Shown here piece after piece: positions 36,190 through 48,025 of a stretch of 64,000 nt of DNA (its first letter is position 1; each line of letters begins with the position of its first letter). The DNA is taken from positions 72,035,660-72,099,659 of the forward strand of contig NW_022098069.1 in the NCBI RefSeq assembly GCF_002288925.2. Direction: 5' to 3'. The DNA comes from Delphinapterus leucas (Eukaryota > Chordata > Mammalia > Artiodactyla > Monodontidae). Under the pieces are notes generated by a model. That model had not been told where the DNA came from, made no database searches, and was given only the letters and a program-made list of their open reading frames with translations. Made by a program: the position numbers and the translations under genes.

Positions 36190-37551
36190 GAATTATTCCT
36201 TAATTCACTGTAATTGAGTTAATGTCTGGATTCCATGTTGAATGTCATGGTTGCTAAGCATCTGGTAGTCCTATCTGACACTTACTGCTACCTGCTGACA
36301 AACTTCTCTGATACCAATCAACTCCCTCTCTGTGGATTTTGAAATATTATATTTTTATGCAATTTTATGCCCTGTCTCTACACTGGTGTTGGAACATTCT
36401 TAATATTAGTGGATAGACTCCTAATAGCAGTTGTGTTCTTTAGATCGCAACCCTTCTGATACCATATTCTTCCTAAAAGATAGACCTACAGTGGTTTCCC
36501 TATTTCCTACAATCAGAAGGACCCACACTCACTACCTTATATTTTTCCTTCACTTGACTAAGCTTCTTGGTATCTTCAGTTATGAAACAGGCAATAAATA
36601 CTATGCTTAAAAGTATGAAGTATTTTATTATTTACCTTATTCACATATATTCATACTATATTCACTTTTCAAAATGTAGATACAGTTACCTGCTCTGATG
36701 AATACAAACTAGGGTAATGTAATAGAAAGGAGGGGGAAGACAGGGAGAAACTGATTTAACTAGGGCAGTCCTATGGAAATGATGATTTGCATAATACTTT
36801 TTCAGGCAATGAAGAACTTCAAGGAAAACAGGCTTCATGCATATTCAGACGAGTGCAACCAAAATTTTATGGAAGGCAAATAGAGTTATTTGGTCTTTTA
36901 CCAGATAAAAAGTAAATATGACAAGGTTTTGGCACGCCAAATATTTACAGTCTAATAGGGTTATCAAGACACATTAGTAGAAAATGACCAGTATCTTAAG
37001 ATAATGCCTAACAAATTATTTATACACATATAAACTTACTTTCACAAATGCATAATTTGAGATTAAAAAAAACAGGTTAAAAGAAAGTACAAAAGGCTAA
37101 GGCAGTACAGAGGAAGAGCTACATCCTACTAGAGAGAATAAGAAACTGTTCACGTACAGATTAGTTCTAAGTAGAGAAACACAGAACAAAGATAAGGCAA
37201 GAGAATACACAGGAGGTAATTACCAGAGATGAAGAAAAATAAAAGCATAAATTCTGTCCAGAAAGTTTTAAGTAAACTTGGAAAGTAAAAGAAAAGATCA
37301 AATGGTAGAATATGCGAATTAAGCAAAGCAAATTAGGTTTTACCATTAGTGCTTTGAAGAGGTGCTGCATGTATACATTATATATTGATTTTAGATTCAT
37401 ATAAAAATGTACATACATTGAGATGATCAGGTGACTTAAATTATTTAGAAATTATTTCTCAAAATATAAAGTCTATAAAACATGTATATGAAATACCTAA
37501 TACCTAACTGTAGAAACTATAAGTTAATGCTGCCCATTGTATAAATACATT

Positions 37552-37694
37552 AAAAAAAAAAAAAGGCTAGAGAAATCTTACTCAGCAAATAAGTGTGCAA
37601 ATGCAGTTCAGGAGACTAAAAGACCCCAAGAGTCAGTAGTGGCATATGTAAGGCTGTCTTGCACAACTCAATTGTTAAAAAAAAAAAAAAAAAG
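37552..37694. repeat. Two long A-runs 112 bp apart
   Basis: A13 at 37552-37564 and A18 at 37677-37694. The DNA between them is unique to my eye and has no tRNA-like or 7SL-like head, so they are not clearly SINE tails. Confidence 0.85.
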
Positions 37695-38134
37695 CAACAT
37701 TGTTTAAAAAACTATCACACAACAAAGTAAGAAAATGATATGCATTGGAAATATGCATTGCTTCTTGCCCAAACCTCAAAATACGGCAATGAAAGATTAT
37801 AACTAACACTTGTTCTAAGAGTGTGTGGAGGACTTCTGAAAAGGAAGACAAGCAATACCCTTAGGATTGTTAAGGAATATATCAAGGCAACCTCCATAAT
37901 TTTAGGAGTTTTTAGGGGGAAGAAATTCTGTTTTTAAAAATAATAAGACAACATGACTTAAACCATTAAGTGTCTCTATCTGTGAGCTATATTTACCTAT
38001 TGTGAAGTAAAAGGATAAAATTAAACCTATATTTGAAATAATACAACTTAATTTAATACGGAAAAAACTAGGACGTTTTAATTCTCTGTGGTTTATCTAA
38101 ATGGGGATATGAACTCTGAGGTTCATATACTGTT

Positions 38135-38154
38135 AAAAAAAAAAAAAAAAAAAA
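38135..38154. repeat. A20 homopolymer
   Basis: A pure run of 20 A without a recognisable retroposon body upstream. Confidence 0.95.
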
Positions 38155-38440
38155 GTAGGAAATTAGAATCATTGAAAGTTCCCTGGGTATATAGCCCAAT
38201 TTTCTTAAGGAAAGTAAAGTACAGTAGTTTTTATTCCTTGAAAACTATATTATTTTTGAGTCATTTTAATAAATATTAGGATTGCCTTAGTTAAAAAGTA
38301 ACCTGGTAAGGAAAGGCTTTCTGGGCGGAAATGGGTGAATACAAACAACTACAACCACCACCATGAAAAACTTTTTAAAAGCATTCCGATACAACCACCT
38401 ACATTTGCAGCTGCTTTATATATGAAAAGCTATTAATATA

Positions 38441-38970
38441 TTCATGCATTTATTCAGTCAATATCAAGTAGCTACCACATGCTTGGCAGAGTTGTACGGA
38501 CTGAAGATTAAATGTAAAGAAGATAGACAGCACCCTCTGCAGTTATAGTACTATTGTGGGGAGACAATAAATAAGCAAACAAATAATGTCAGACAGTGGC
38601 ATACCATCTCTGCTGACAATCAATTATATTAAAGAGTGATGATGGGAATGGGAGACTTCCTGAGAGACACTTCCTGACTTAGATAAATTAATTGCAGAAA
38701 GCATTATTGAGGATGTATTGGATAGAGCTATCAATGAGAAGATTTGAGGAAAGAAAGTACTAGGTTGAAAGAAGCACAAGTGCCAAAGTGAGAGTTAGAA
38801 ATGAGCCTGGAATGTTCATAAAACACAAAGTAGTTGTATATGGCTGAAGCACAGTGAGAGGGGGAAGAATCTCATGAAGCTTACAAGGTAGGCAGGTGCC
38901 AGATATTCTATTATGTTGTAAGCCTCATGATGGAATTTAGATTTTATTGTAAATTCTATAGGAAGTTGGG
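38441..38970 (-). mobile_element. L2 LINE 3' region, antisense
   Basis: The plus strand reads as reverse-complement L2: tgcatttattcagtcaatat, agtagctaccacatgcttgg, then ttgtggggagacaataaata. Further right comes gaatgttcataaaacac, ggctgaagcacagtgagagg, ggtaggcaggtgccagatat and gaatttagattttattgtaa. Divergence is high, with indels. Confidence 0.7.
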
Positions 38971-39064
38971 AGGAGACCCATAATTATCACCTATCCATGT
39001 ACTTTACACTTCCATAGTGATTGAATACATAACCACTCAAAGGGGGTGGGGGGAGGGTAGATAC

Positions 39065-39472
39065 ATTTACCAGCCTCTCTTGCAGCTAAATACAGCCAGA
39101 TAAGTTTGAACCAATGGGATATAAGCAGATGCAAGAACTGGTAGTTTAAGTAAACTTCCTTAAAAATCAGTTGTCATGTGTTTCTTCCTTTTTTCTTCAG
39201 TTTCTCTTTCTTTCCTGCTGGCTGAAAGGTGGATGTAATGACTAGAGGTAGAAAAGCTATCGTTGGCCTGCAGTGAACTTATTATTATATCCATTTTATA
39301 TGAATATATAATAAACTAGGGTCCTGAGGATGTTGTGAGAGCAGAGTCATGATATGAGCTTGGATTCCCCTACCATTCCACTGTTATATGAGATAAAAAC
39401 AAAATTCTCTCTTATTTAGGCTACAGATATTTTGAGCCATTCTTACTCACAAGCAAACCTAATCTTAATTGA
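39065..39472 (+). mobile_element. Old LTR, MaLR-like, sense
   Basis: The order is ctctcttgcagctaaataca, gaaccaatgggatataagca, tcctgctggctgaaaggtgg, atgtaatgact, agggtcctgaggatgttgtg, gagataaaaacaaaattctc, and finally caaacctaatcttaattgat. This matches a common old mammalian LTR ending in 'cctaatcctaactaataca'. The left edge and the exact family name are uncertain. Confidence 0.55.
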
Positions 39473-39972
39473 TTTCTCTTAATGGAATTTTAAGCAGAGA
39501 AGTGTATGACTTCTATGTTTACCAGGATAGTAAAATGCCATATAGTTTGACTAAAGCCTTGAAAGTCAAGAACAACATAATATGTGCCGAGTATGTCCTC
39601 ATTACAAAGTTAGGTGCTAGCCCACTTATTTGGGAATTGAAAGGATATAATTGAAAACTATTGTACTTCTCATAAGCAGACACCCTTCTAAGGGAAAAAT
39701 GGATTGATGTTGAAAAGACCAGAAGAGAAGGCGTGTCCCCTGTATTCTGTTCCACTCTGTGGAGAGACATTTCTCCTTGAATTAAAGTCAGGTGAGAGGG
39801 CCTATAAGGGGAATAAACAGAAAGATTGACCAGGATCCCTTGCTGTCTGGGGGATACAGTGACAGAGAAATCTGAAGTTGAAAAATCGTTGTTAACAGCC
39901 TGAAGCTTCTAAGTTGACAAAAGTTGTACTGTCCTTCTACAGATGTTGGGGGCAAAGTATGTGTCATTATTT

Positions 39973-40003
39973 CTTCAGGCTGGGACAATAAACCAGCCTG
40001 AAG
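39973..40003. repeat. Perfect 11-bp inverted repeat, 9-nt loop
   Basis: The arms cttcaggctgg (39973-39983) and ccagcctgaag (39993-40003) are exactly complementary. The loop is gacaataaa. Confidence 0.9.
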
Positions 40004-40240
40004 TTGTCTAAAAGTTATTAAACTGGAAGTGTGATAAGACCCTAACAAAAAGGTACAGTCCCTGTGGCCTGAGCCACAGTTTGCCTAGATTTTAAGGTTT
40101 TTTTTCTTAGGTAACTAGTGAAAGGAGAAATAAATCACGCAGGTCAGAGGAACTGCAGTTAGAATTTTTCAGTGAGGACATTTCTGAGGAAACTGGAATG
40201 TGCTCTGCTAGAGTGTGAGATCTAAATCCTGCCCTGAGAG

Positions 40241-40261
40241 CACTGAGACCAGGTCTCAGTG
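40241..40261. repeat. 21-bp near-perfect palindrome
   Basis: The arms cactgagacc (40241-40250) and ggtctcagtg (40252-40261) are exactly complementary around a single A. Confidence 0.9.
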
Positions 40262-40646
40262 TTGTCAGTGAAGTCAGGCCTCTCCCACTTATTGCTTTCC
40301 TTCCTTTCCTTGATCCAAATCTGGGAGGATCCAAAGGCAGTCTGGGTGGGGATGGGACAAGAGAGGAGAGGAAGGAGAGCCACAGAGGTGAGATGGAGAA
40401 GTTACCACTGTGTCCCGTGCTGATACTCGTAACATGACGCAAATCCAGGCTGAGAGAGAAAAGAGGCTTGAATTTTTAACAATGTTTTGAGATTTGGCCA
40501 GCCATTTTAATAATCAAATTTAACAATTTGTGTGATTATAAATGACGTTATATCATTTAAATGACAAAAAAAAAGAAACCTGGCCTAAAATTGATTCAAG
40601 ACATAAGATAGAGCTAGCTAAAACAAGGATCAAAAGAACCAGTTGC

Positions 40647-40803
40647 CTTGTGGGCTTCAGTAGTTGTGGTGCGCAGGCTCAGTAGTTGTGGCGCACGGGC
40701 TCAGTTGCTCTGCGGCTTGTGGGATCTTTCCGGACCGGGGCTCGAACCCATGTCCCCTGCATTGACAGGAGGACTCTTAACCACTGCGCTACCAGGAGAG
40801 TCC
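40647..40803 (-). mobile_element. CHR-type SINE, antisense
   Basis: On the minus strand the head reads ggactctcctggtagcgcag, a B box ggttcgagccc (plus strand 40740-40750) and the body agatcccacaagccgcagag. The tail region carries a duplicated block (two copies of a 'cacaactactga..' unit). The element stops without a clear A tail, and I find no clean target duplication, so it is older or truncated relative to the copy at 4570. Confidence 0.88.
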
Positions 40804-43686
40804 AAGTAACACAAGTTTTAAACGCACACTTTGGCTGCTAGAACTGCAGGGTTGCGTGTACAGAGCTGTGAGACAATTTTAATAGTTTGTGGAAGTGATC
40901 AGAGTAGCTTGAACTCTAGAGAAGGCAAGTCAAGATGAAGGGAAGTGGATAAATTCAGCATATAATTTGGAGGTGGTGCCCCAAAGATTTCTAGGTACAG
41001 ACTTTACAGCAGTTTGTCTCACCATCTCTGGCACAAGCAGCTTCCCCTGGGGAGACACTCTAACCCCCTCTCCCTTTCACATATCTTTTCAGTCATATTA
41101 ATATTGAGAGGAATTGCATATTTACCATTCTATTATACATTAATTTCTGCTGATCATACCACCCTGGTCAACACCCCTTTTCCAAAGTGATTCTTGGATG
41201 TGAATTTCTTACCATATATTTAAGCAGCATTAGTTTTCTTTCAGATGATTTACAGAAACATTTTCCTACTATTTAAGAAAACTGGTTCGGAGATACAACA
41301 TGAACAGTGGAAGAAAATATTATATTGCCTATATATTCAGTTTCATATGGAGAAACTTATAAATGGATAAAATATAAAAACAGACAATTTTCAGAATTTG
41401 CTATGGTAAATGTTATACAGAACAAAGCTATTTTTGAGGAGAATTGTCCAGAATTTATAAAGCAGTTTTGTTTGCACAATGCTATTAAGAGCACTATCTG
41501 AATGTAACACTATAATTCTAAATCTATGAGAAAAAAAGAAACTGAGCCATCAAAAACAGGAAAGTAAGCTGCAGAAAACCTCCCAATTCTACTCTAAAAT
41601 AACAAAATGGCCAAATTATTTTTGTTTAAATAATAGTCAGCATCTTTGAATAATCTTTTTCATAGAATATGCAAAGCTGTTTAACATTTTATTTTTCATT
41701 TCAAGGACAGGGGAGCCAACTTTTATGTATGATGTATCTTGTAAGGATTTTGAGACTAGCATGACTTATGTTCATAATATTTGGATGTTTTGTATTTTTC
41801 TTGGACTTATCTACACATTTGTGTCCATGCCAGCAAAAGAAAGGAAAAAATAGAATTTGATCCTCATTCTCGGATGTTTAAAGCTATAACTGCTCTTGTT
41901 CTTTGCTTTCTTGTTTCAGGACAGAATGTCTAGTATTTTTCTCATTGAGTGAACTGGCTGTATCTATAACTTTAACATCCTCCGTATAATCTGAAGAGCA
42001 TATACCTAACAGCAGCTCCGTGGCACAAAGAACATGCTGCATTTGACTGACAATGGCAAGAAGCTAACAAACCATTCTTTTGTCTAGACACTCTCTTCCT
42101 CTCAAACTGCAGAATAAACAAATTCAAGACTTGCAGCTGCATTGGTGTTGCATACAGACAAGACGGGTAAACAAAATTTGACTTTCTTCCTGTTAGAGTA
42201 GGCACAGATACTGAAAAACACATTTCCAACGCTGGATGTACCCCCGTTTCATCTGCCAGAGGAAAGGCCTGAAGAACAATGTGCTTATGCCTATGTGCTA
42301 TGTGGACAACCGCCACGTAGTATTTCTACAGTATACTGTTCTCGCCCATTCATCACAGACACAGTCAGCAGTCACAGCACTCCAGTTCACCGATATTAAA
42401 CCAAGAGCCTGCCTAGAATCAACACTGCCTTATGTTTTTCTTACATCATTCCATTTGGGATGAAAGAATAAGCAAACTGAATTTGGACAGAATAAAATTC
42501 CACCTAAGTCTTTGTAGAACATTTGAAAGGGAAAAATCTGGACATATGTCAAACAAAATATTTCATTCTAATTTTTCCATTTCATTGTTAACAAAGATCT
42601 TTACCTATACCTTACAGCAGAATTGCCCACAGTCTTAGTACATAAAGCTTCTTGGTATCTAGCTCTAAAAGCACACTGTCATTTCACATGAAAAGTGCTT
42701 CCAATTTTAAATGTAAATTTTATAAGTGGAGAGGCTTTGTTTGACATGCATGTATCTACATCACAGACTTTTCTAATAAATAATCTCTAGTATTTTGATT
42801 TTTTAGTTTTAATTTTAATATTCTCGTAAATCCTTTGGGTCATTGAGACACATGCTTTTTGTGCCCCATGTCATATGCTCTCTGGACCACCTCTGACTTC
42901 AGCCACAGCTGTAGCTGGGTGATTCTGAATATGCCAGGGCACCTCATCTCCAGCATGCTCTGTGGTTCCCTGCTTCAGAGGGCTTTCTCTGAAGATTCAA
43001 GCTCTCTCATCCTTCCAGTGGCTGCAACCCAAAAAAAGGCAGCATGGGAGGTAGAGTTAGTGCCCTGAGGACGATTTTCAATTTATGAGGAATGATGGAA
43101 GCCAGTAGACAAATCCTCCAGTCTCCATACTTAGGATGGATAATACAGAAAAACATTTTGTACATTTCTCAGAAGTTCCTATAAAGTCTAGCACTCGCAT
43201 GTTGCATATAGAGAAACCATGAAAACAGACCACTCATTGGCTTTTCCTCCTTTCTCGTCTCACTCCCCCAATTCTCTCACCTACTGCCTTTGACCACCTT
43301 TCAAACAATACACCAGCACCCAAGTCCTTTCTTCAGGTTCTGCATTTATGAATCCAAAACTAGGACAGTTACCAGTGAAATAACATGCTACATAGAATGA
43401 GGTAAAATGCCCGTCTTGTAATTACCCACTTAATTTCCTATCAGTAAATTGTAATACATATCACTAATGCATGTTAGAACTTTGAGGGTCTTGAATAGCC
43501 ATTGAGAATCTAGCAGAAGATACAGACCTTCTACAGAGAAAAATTGTGAGGAAGCCATTTGTCAGGAAATCTCATACATAGGCATTCTGAATTCCATAAA
43601 ATTTAGATTGAGAAATTCTACACTCCAATCATTTTTATAATTTTAAATAAAAATTTGGTTGTTTATTCCTGCCTGCCTTATTTTAG
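40804..43686. other. Unique DNA, no gene seen
   Basis: Frames of up to 114 codons are present (41972-42316 minus) but none is recognised. The stretch 42860-43070 is less AT-rich than its surroundings and may be an unnamed old repeat. Confidence 0.5.
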
Positions 43687-43840
43687 GCTGTGTAGGTGAA
43701 TTCTTGGGCAAGACATCAAGAGCCACAATTTGGCAAATTCAGGTAAAGGGGCGACAGCACACTGTCCTCTGTGGGAAAGGCCACAGAGATAATCTCGTTT
43801 TCTTTCCCTACGCCTGCCACACTTGCCATCTGCTGGCAAA
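43687..43840 (+). other. Possible cryptic exon (154 nt)
   Basis: A pyrimidine-rich stretch ending ccttattttag stands before 43687, and aaa/gtaagta follows 43840: good matches to acceptor and donor sites. One frame is open across the whole interval, from 43659 to the TAA inside the donor at 43842. A second, weaker donor, cag/gtaaag, is at 43742-43743. The translated piece (histidine and cysteine near its end) is not a family I know. This is a signal-only call: such sites arise by chance in intergenic DNA, and no other exon is seen nearby. Confidence 0.2.
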
Positions 43841-44742
43841 GTAAGTACTTTATAACTCTTTCAAAGAGAGTTCCATACATCATTTTCCAGGGATTTCAAT
43901 GCCCATCAATATGTAGAAAACAAAGTTAATGCAAAATGTGCCACCCTGTACATCAAAAGTTCTGAGTCGAAATTTTTTTCCCCAGTTCCTTGGAAAGGAT
44001 GAGGAAAAGAATAGAGTCCTGTAAAGGGAGAGTTCTGAACTGTCAAGTTATCATTCTATAAAGAAATTTCATTTCAACTTTACTAAAAATGGACATGTCC
44101 TTCATGCACTCTGACTATTGCTTGTAGCCAAGAATCATAAATCCTCACATTACTTTTCTTCTGCTACCATATTGTACTGAGAAGATAACATTTTTCTAAG
44201 AATTCCACTTGGTCCTAGGTAAAGACAAACACTCTTTTCTCATAGTTAAGATGCAGCAATTCTAAAACCTAATGGCTCTGTTACAGCCACAATCCATTTG
44301 ATATATCATCATAATTGAAATTTCAGAAAGTCGGACACAGTTAAAGAAAACATTTGTCATTCTCTCCCATGTAGAATTAAGTTACAGTTTCTAATATCTC
44401 CTCATTCCTGGCAGGCTGCAACTGACTGTTATTCTAGACTGATCTAACCAAAATTGGCGAAATGTGACACTGACAAGAGTAGGAATCCTTCAGAGACCCC
44501 CATCCGTGTAAGTAGGAGGAAAGGTGTTCCAGAAGGTGGGGGAAATTAAAATGGTAGAAAGTCATTTTCGAGTGAGGAATACCTGAGGCCAAGGAAACAA
44601 GGCTAAGAACCTAGAGCTGTGGGGACTTTCATATGAAGCACATTAAAAAGGAACTATCCTCCTATGTAACTATTCCCTTTAATTACACAAAACCCTTGAT
44701 TTACGTCCCATGCAGCTGTAGAGCCAAATGCAAATTATTTGG

Positions 44743-44826
44743 ATGAATAAAGAGATTGAATATTAGAGAGAAGAACAGTCTATAATGAATCAATGGATTG
44801 AATATTAGAGGGAAGAATAGCCTGTG
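44743..44826. repeat. 42-bp tandem duplication, two copies
   Basis: Unit 1 (44743-44784) and unit 2 (44785-44826) both contain gattgaatattagag followed by gaagaa. They differ at 8 of 42 positions by my count, so the duplication is not recent. Confidence 0.85.
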
Positions 44827-45426
44827 CCACATTTTTCCTTCCCCTGGCTCCTCTGGAGAGAAATCACCGTCCTATAAAGGCATATGGCCAGAGGTTTTAG
44901 GCAGTGATAAATATTGATGTTCTGCTTACAAGTAACACAGTTTATGTCTAGAGGCCTCTTGATGGATGAAAGATACTTGAATTCACTTTTAATTCTTAAC
45001 TTGAAGGAAACCTGAGAGAAGATGAACAGTGACTCATTTATATTACAGTATGAGTGATTAAAATCTGCCCCCTTTGAAATCCATCAGATTTGAAATTAAA
45101 GATTGGCATGAAGGTCTGTGGAGAAAGCATGAGAATAGCAGGCACCTGAAGGGTTATAAATGTGGTACCACAAGGAAGGTACCAACTTCTATTTTTCAAT
45201 GTTGCTTACGGGTCACTCTAACACTTTGCTTTTTGAAATTTGAAATTTCTTGGATCATTAATAAAGGAATTTCCATCTTAGGGTTGCTTATCTTTAATTT
45301 TTTCAGATCAAGATGTTAAAATCAATCAATCATCCAATCATTTAGTCAATTAAGTTAAGGAAATACTTACTATATACCATTATTCCATTTAAAAAGAAGA
45401 ATTTTAACAATTTTTAACACATCGGA

Positions 45427-45545
45427 GATGTGCTTGTGGATGTATGTGTATCTGTGCATATATGTACACACATACATATATATATATATACACACAGACG
45501 TATACACACATGCATAAATATTTGTATGTGTGTGTTTGTATATAT
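45427..45545. repeat. Alternating purine-pyrimidine tract (TG/CA/TA)
   Basis: About 120 bp of TGTA, CACA and TATA words, including (AT)n at 45477-45490, with CA-rich and TG-rich arms that can pair. Both strands give open frames only because of the low complexity. Confidence 0.85.
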
Positions 45546-47990
45546 TAAGAAACAACGGTCACTCGAATTAGTCTTTATAATTTACCTAAAACATCACTAC
45601 ATTTTTATTATCCACATTTGTCATATAGTGGTTAAAAAAATGATCATAGATCAACATCTGTCCTCAAACTGAAATTTAGGAGCCATCAAATGAGCTAAAA
45701 TTCTATCTCAAATTAGGAATGCAAATCATGTCCTTAGGCATTTTACCTCCTACCCATGTCTGTTGCTCTTCTAAAGTGATAGTTCATAAATTGGCTTTTA
45801 TGCAGTTTGGGACTATTCCAGGGATTACAAAAGCTTGAACTCAAGATAGGCTCTCCTCCCTGAAATGGAGTGGTGGCCGTGAACTCACACTGCATTGAAA
45901 TGCAGTCTGAAAACTTAAGTCAAGTTGCTCCAAAGTTTTAAAGTCAGAAGGTGAAAAATAACTTAGATAAGCTTGAAGTGAGGAATACCTTGTATTGTTA
46001 AGTGTTTAAGAATGAATAAAAATGAGGTGGGAGAAATACAGGTAGATACAAACCAAGAACTACTGTCATTTGGAATACTAGCCAAAACTATTTTCCTTAC
46101 AGATGTTTCTGTAAAAATTGTCTCTAAGTACTCTGTAATTTTAAGAAGTACTTTAATAAATGTTCTGTTTATACTCATCTCTAAAGAGCTCATTTATCCA
46201 CATATATTAGCACGTTTCTCTGATGTTTTCCCTTAGTTTCATGCCATGTGACTTCTAAAAAATTAAATTGCTTAATAATGAGCTCCACTTCATACAGCTA
46301 TAACTACACTCCCTTCCATGTGAATAACAAACGGTCCCTTCTTGTAGCAAATTTTGAACATAAGGAATATTGTTATAATTAGGTTTCCCATGGTTGTTTT
46401 ATCCTCTGTACTCTATACATATCATTTTTAAAGGACTCAAATTACTTTGAATAATAGAGGTATTGGCTGTTCATAAAGAAATGAAACACACTTAGCTGCT
46501 ATTTTCCAGTTTATTTTACAGCTCATATTTCTTTTTATCCAGAGTAACTCATGCCAAAAGTTTCTAAAGCACTTCTGGCAGATACGTAAATAATTTGGAA
46601 AGCAAATATCCAATTAATACATTTTGGCAAATAGCCTTTTGGATGGGAATGAGAAGAGAAGAACATTTTAATATCCTTGACCAATTTATTACTACCAACA
46701 TCGTCCTGCAGGTTTTATTGGAGGGGGGTGTGACCAGGGAAATCAGTCAGTTCATGAAGCCTAAATATTCAGATAACATGAAAGTGGTTTTCTTTCTTTC
46801 AACCATTCTGCTTCTTTCTAAAAATAAATGAAATAAACTTTTGTTCATTTGTTTTTCTCTCTCTCAGTACTGTTTTTATTTTTAATAGTATATTACAGTA
46901 GAGGATGAAGAATTGTTTCAATTGCTATGATCTCACACCAGAGAGGCAGCCAAGGATAGGAGACTGACCGTTTGTTCTCAGAGCACTTTTTCTCCTCACG
47001 AATCTGCTCCTTGCCTTCACAAATCTGCTTAAAACAGTGACTGTTAGCTGACTCTAAGGTACTCAGGAAAAAAGCAATGTCTAATACTCATAAGCTGGAA
47101 CATGGTGACCCAGTCCAATTGTTTCCCCTCATGGAGGAGATGATGAGACCTGGAACAATTTCGAAAACAGAAAAACCAAGACAACGTTTTCAATGAAAGG
47201 ATTTAATGCCAAAGCTTAATTTACATGGCAAGCTTCCATTATTGAAAATAACTTTTAAAACCCTAGCCTCTACTTTAAAGCTCGTACACAACTTCTTTCC
47301 TAGATGGTCACTTTATAAATAGCATCTATCATAATTTCAAAGTTTGCAATTTTTTCCCTTTCTGCTGCATGAATAGCTTCAGAATGCTATACACAGATGT
47401 TGTTTTCCATTATTATCAAAATTACTTACTCTGGATGCCCCTGGCTATCTTTAAGAGGAAGAGTGCATCAGACGCTGTGACATAGAGTAGTGAGATTTCG
47501 CAGAAGCCTATGTGCTTGTGTCTTCAGCAGACCATCAAATCTGAGCAGCCTTCTTGTCACTTGACTGTTTCACTAAGACTACAGAAGCCCCTTTTCATTA
47601 CACTTTTATCTTTCAAACCATAATGGCTGTACTTGAGACAGCACATGGGCAAAACACTTCTCTCTACAATACGCTGTGATAATGGAATCTTGACTTGTTT
47701 CTTCCCAATTCACAACCACATCTAAAACATCACTTGTATATTTTAGGTTCCAATGCCTCTTACATTATAAGAAATTTCCTGAGATTGTGAAAATGAGTAC
47801 TTTCACCCCCCATGCATACCCATATACACCTACATATACATACACACATTATTACATAAAGTAAGTACATTTTTGTTTGTATAACATTATGTATATAGCC
47901 CCACACATTTCATATGTCAAATCACTTCATGGTATTCTTTCTTCTGAGGTGGTGATAATTATTGAGTAAGGAACATATTTCATTATTCTT

Positions 47991-48025
47991 TAATTCAACA
48001 AATATTGAGGCCCTACTTTGTATTA
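47991..48025 (-). mobile_element. L2 LINE 3' tip, part 1 (split by L1)
   Basis: The words taattcaacaaatattgagg and ccctactttg are the antisense L2 3' tip. The match breaks at about 48025 and resumes at 48857 with the next expected L2 block. Confidence 0.65.

Larger units (their letters stand above)
32236..38440. other. Long unique AT-rich interval
   Basis: About 6 kb without a recognised gene or dated repeat. The longest frame is 83 codons. It contains A-runs (37552-37564, 37677-37694, 38135-38154), a purine-rich patch near 33370-33410 and an AT palindrome at 36156-36189. A 20-bp word at 35059-35078 recurs at 39079-39098. Confidence 0.55.
39473..40646. other. Unassigned interval, GC-richer than its flanks, with inverted repeats
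   Basis: No gene is recognised. A 111-codon minus-strand frame (40107-40442) is open across the richest part. Its translation is serine/leucine-rich and unlike any family I know. Three short perfect inverted repeats lie at 39973-40003, 40062-40079 and 40241-40261. It may be an old LTR or other repeat. Confidence 0.5.
43841..47990. other. Unique DNA, no gene seen
   Basis: No gene is recognised. The interval contains a 42-bp tandem duplication (44743-44826), a purine/pyrimidine alternating tract (45427-45545) and, at 45317-45380, a weak resemblance to the antisense L2 3' tip. Confidence 0.55.

Noticed and set aside
37552..38154. A-runs as tails of SINEs or processed pseudogenes
   Set aside because: No tRNA-like or 7SL-like head, no recognisable mRNA sequence upstream, and no target duplications.
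40107..40442. 111-codon minus-strand frame as a gene
   Set aside because: No recognised domain, Ser/Leu-rich, no splice or promoter support; kept only as context for the inverted-repeat cluster.
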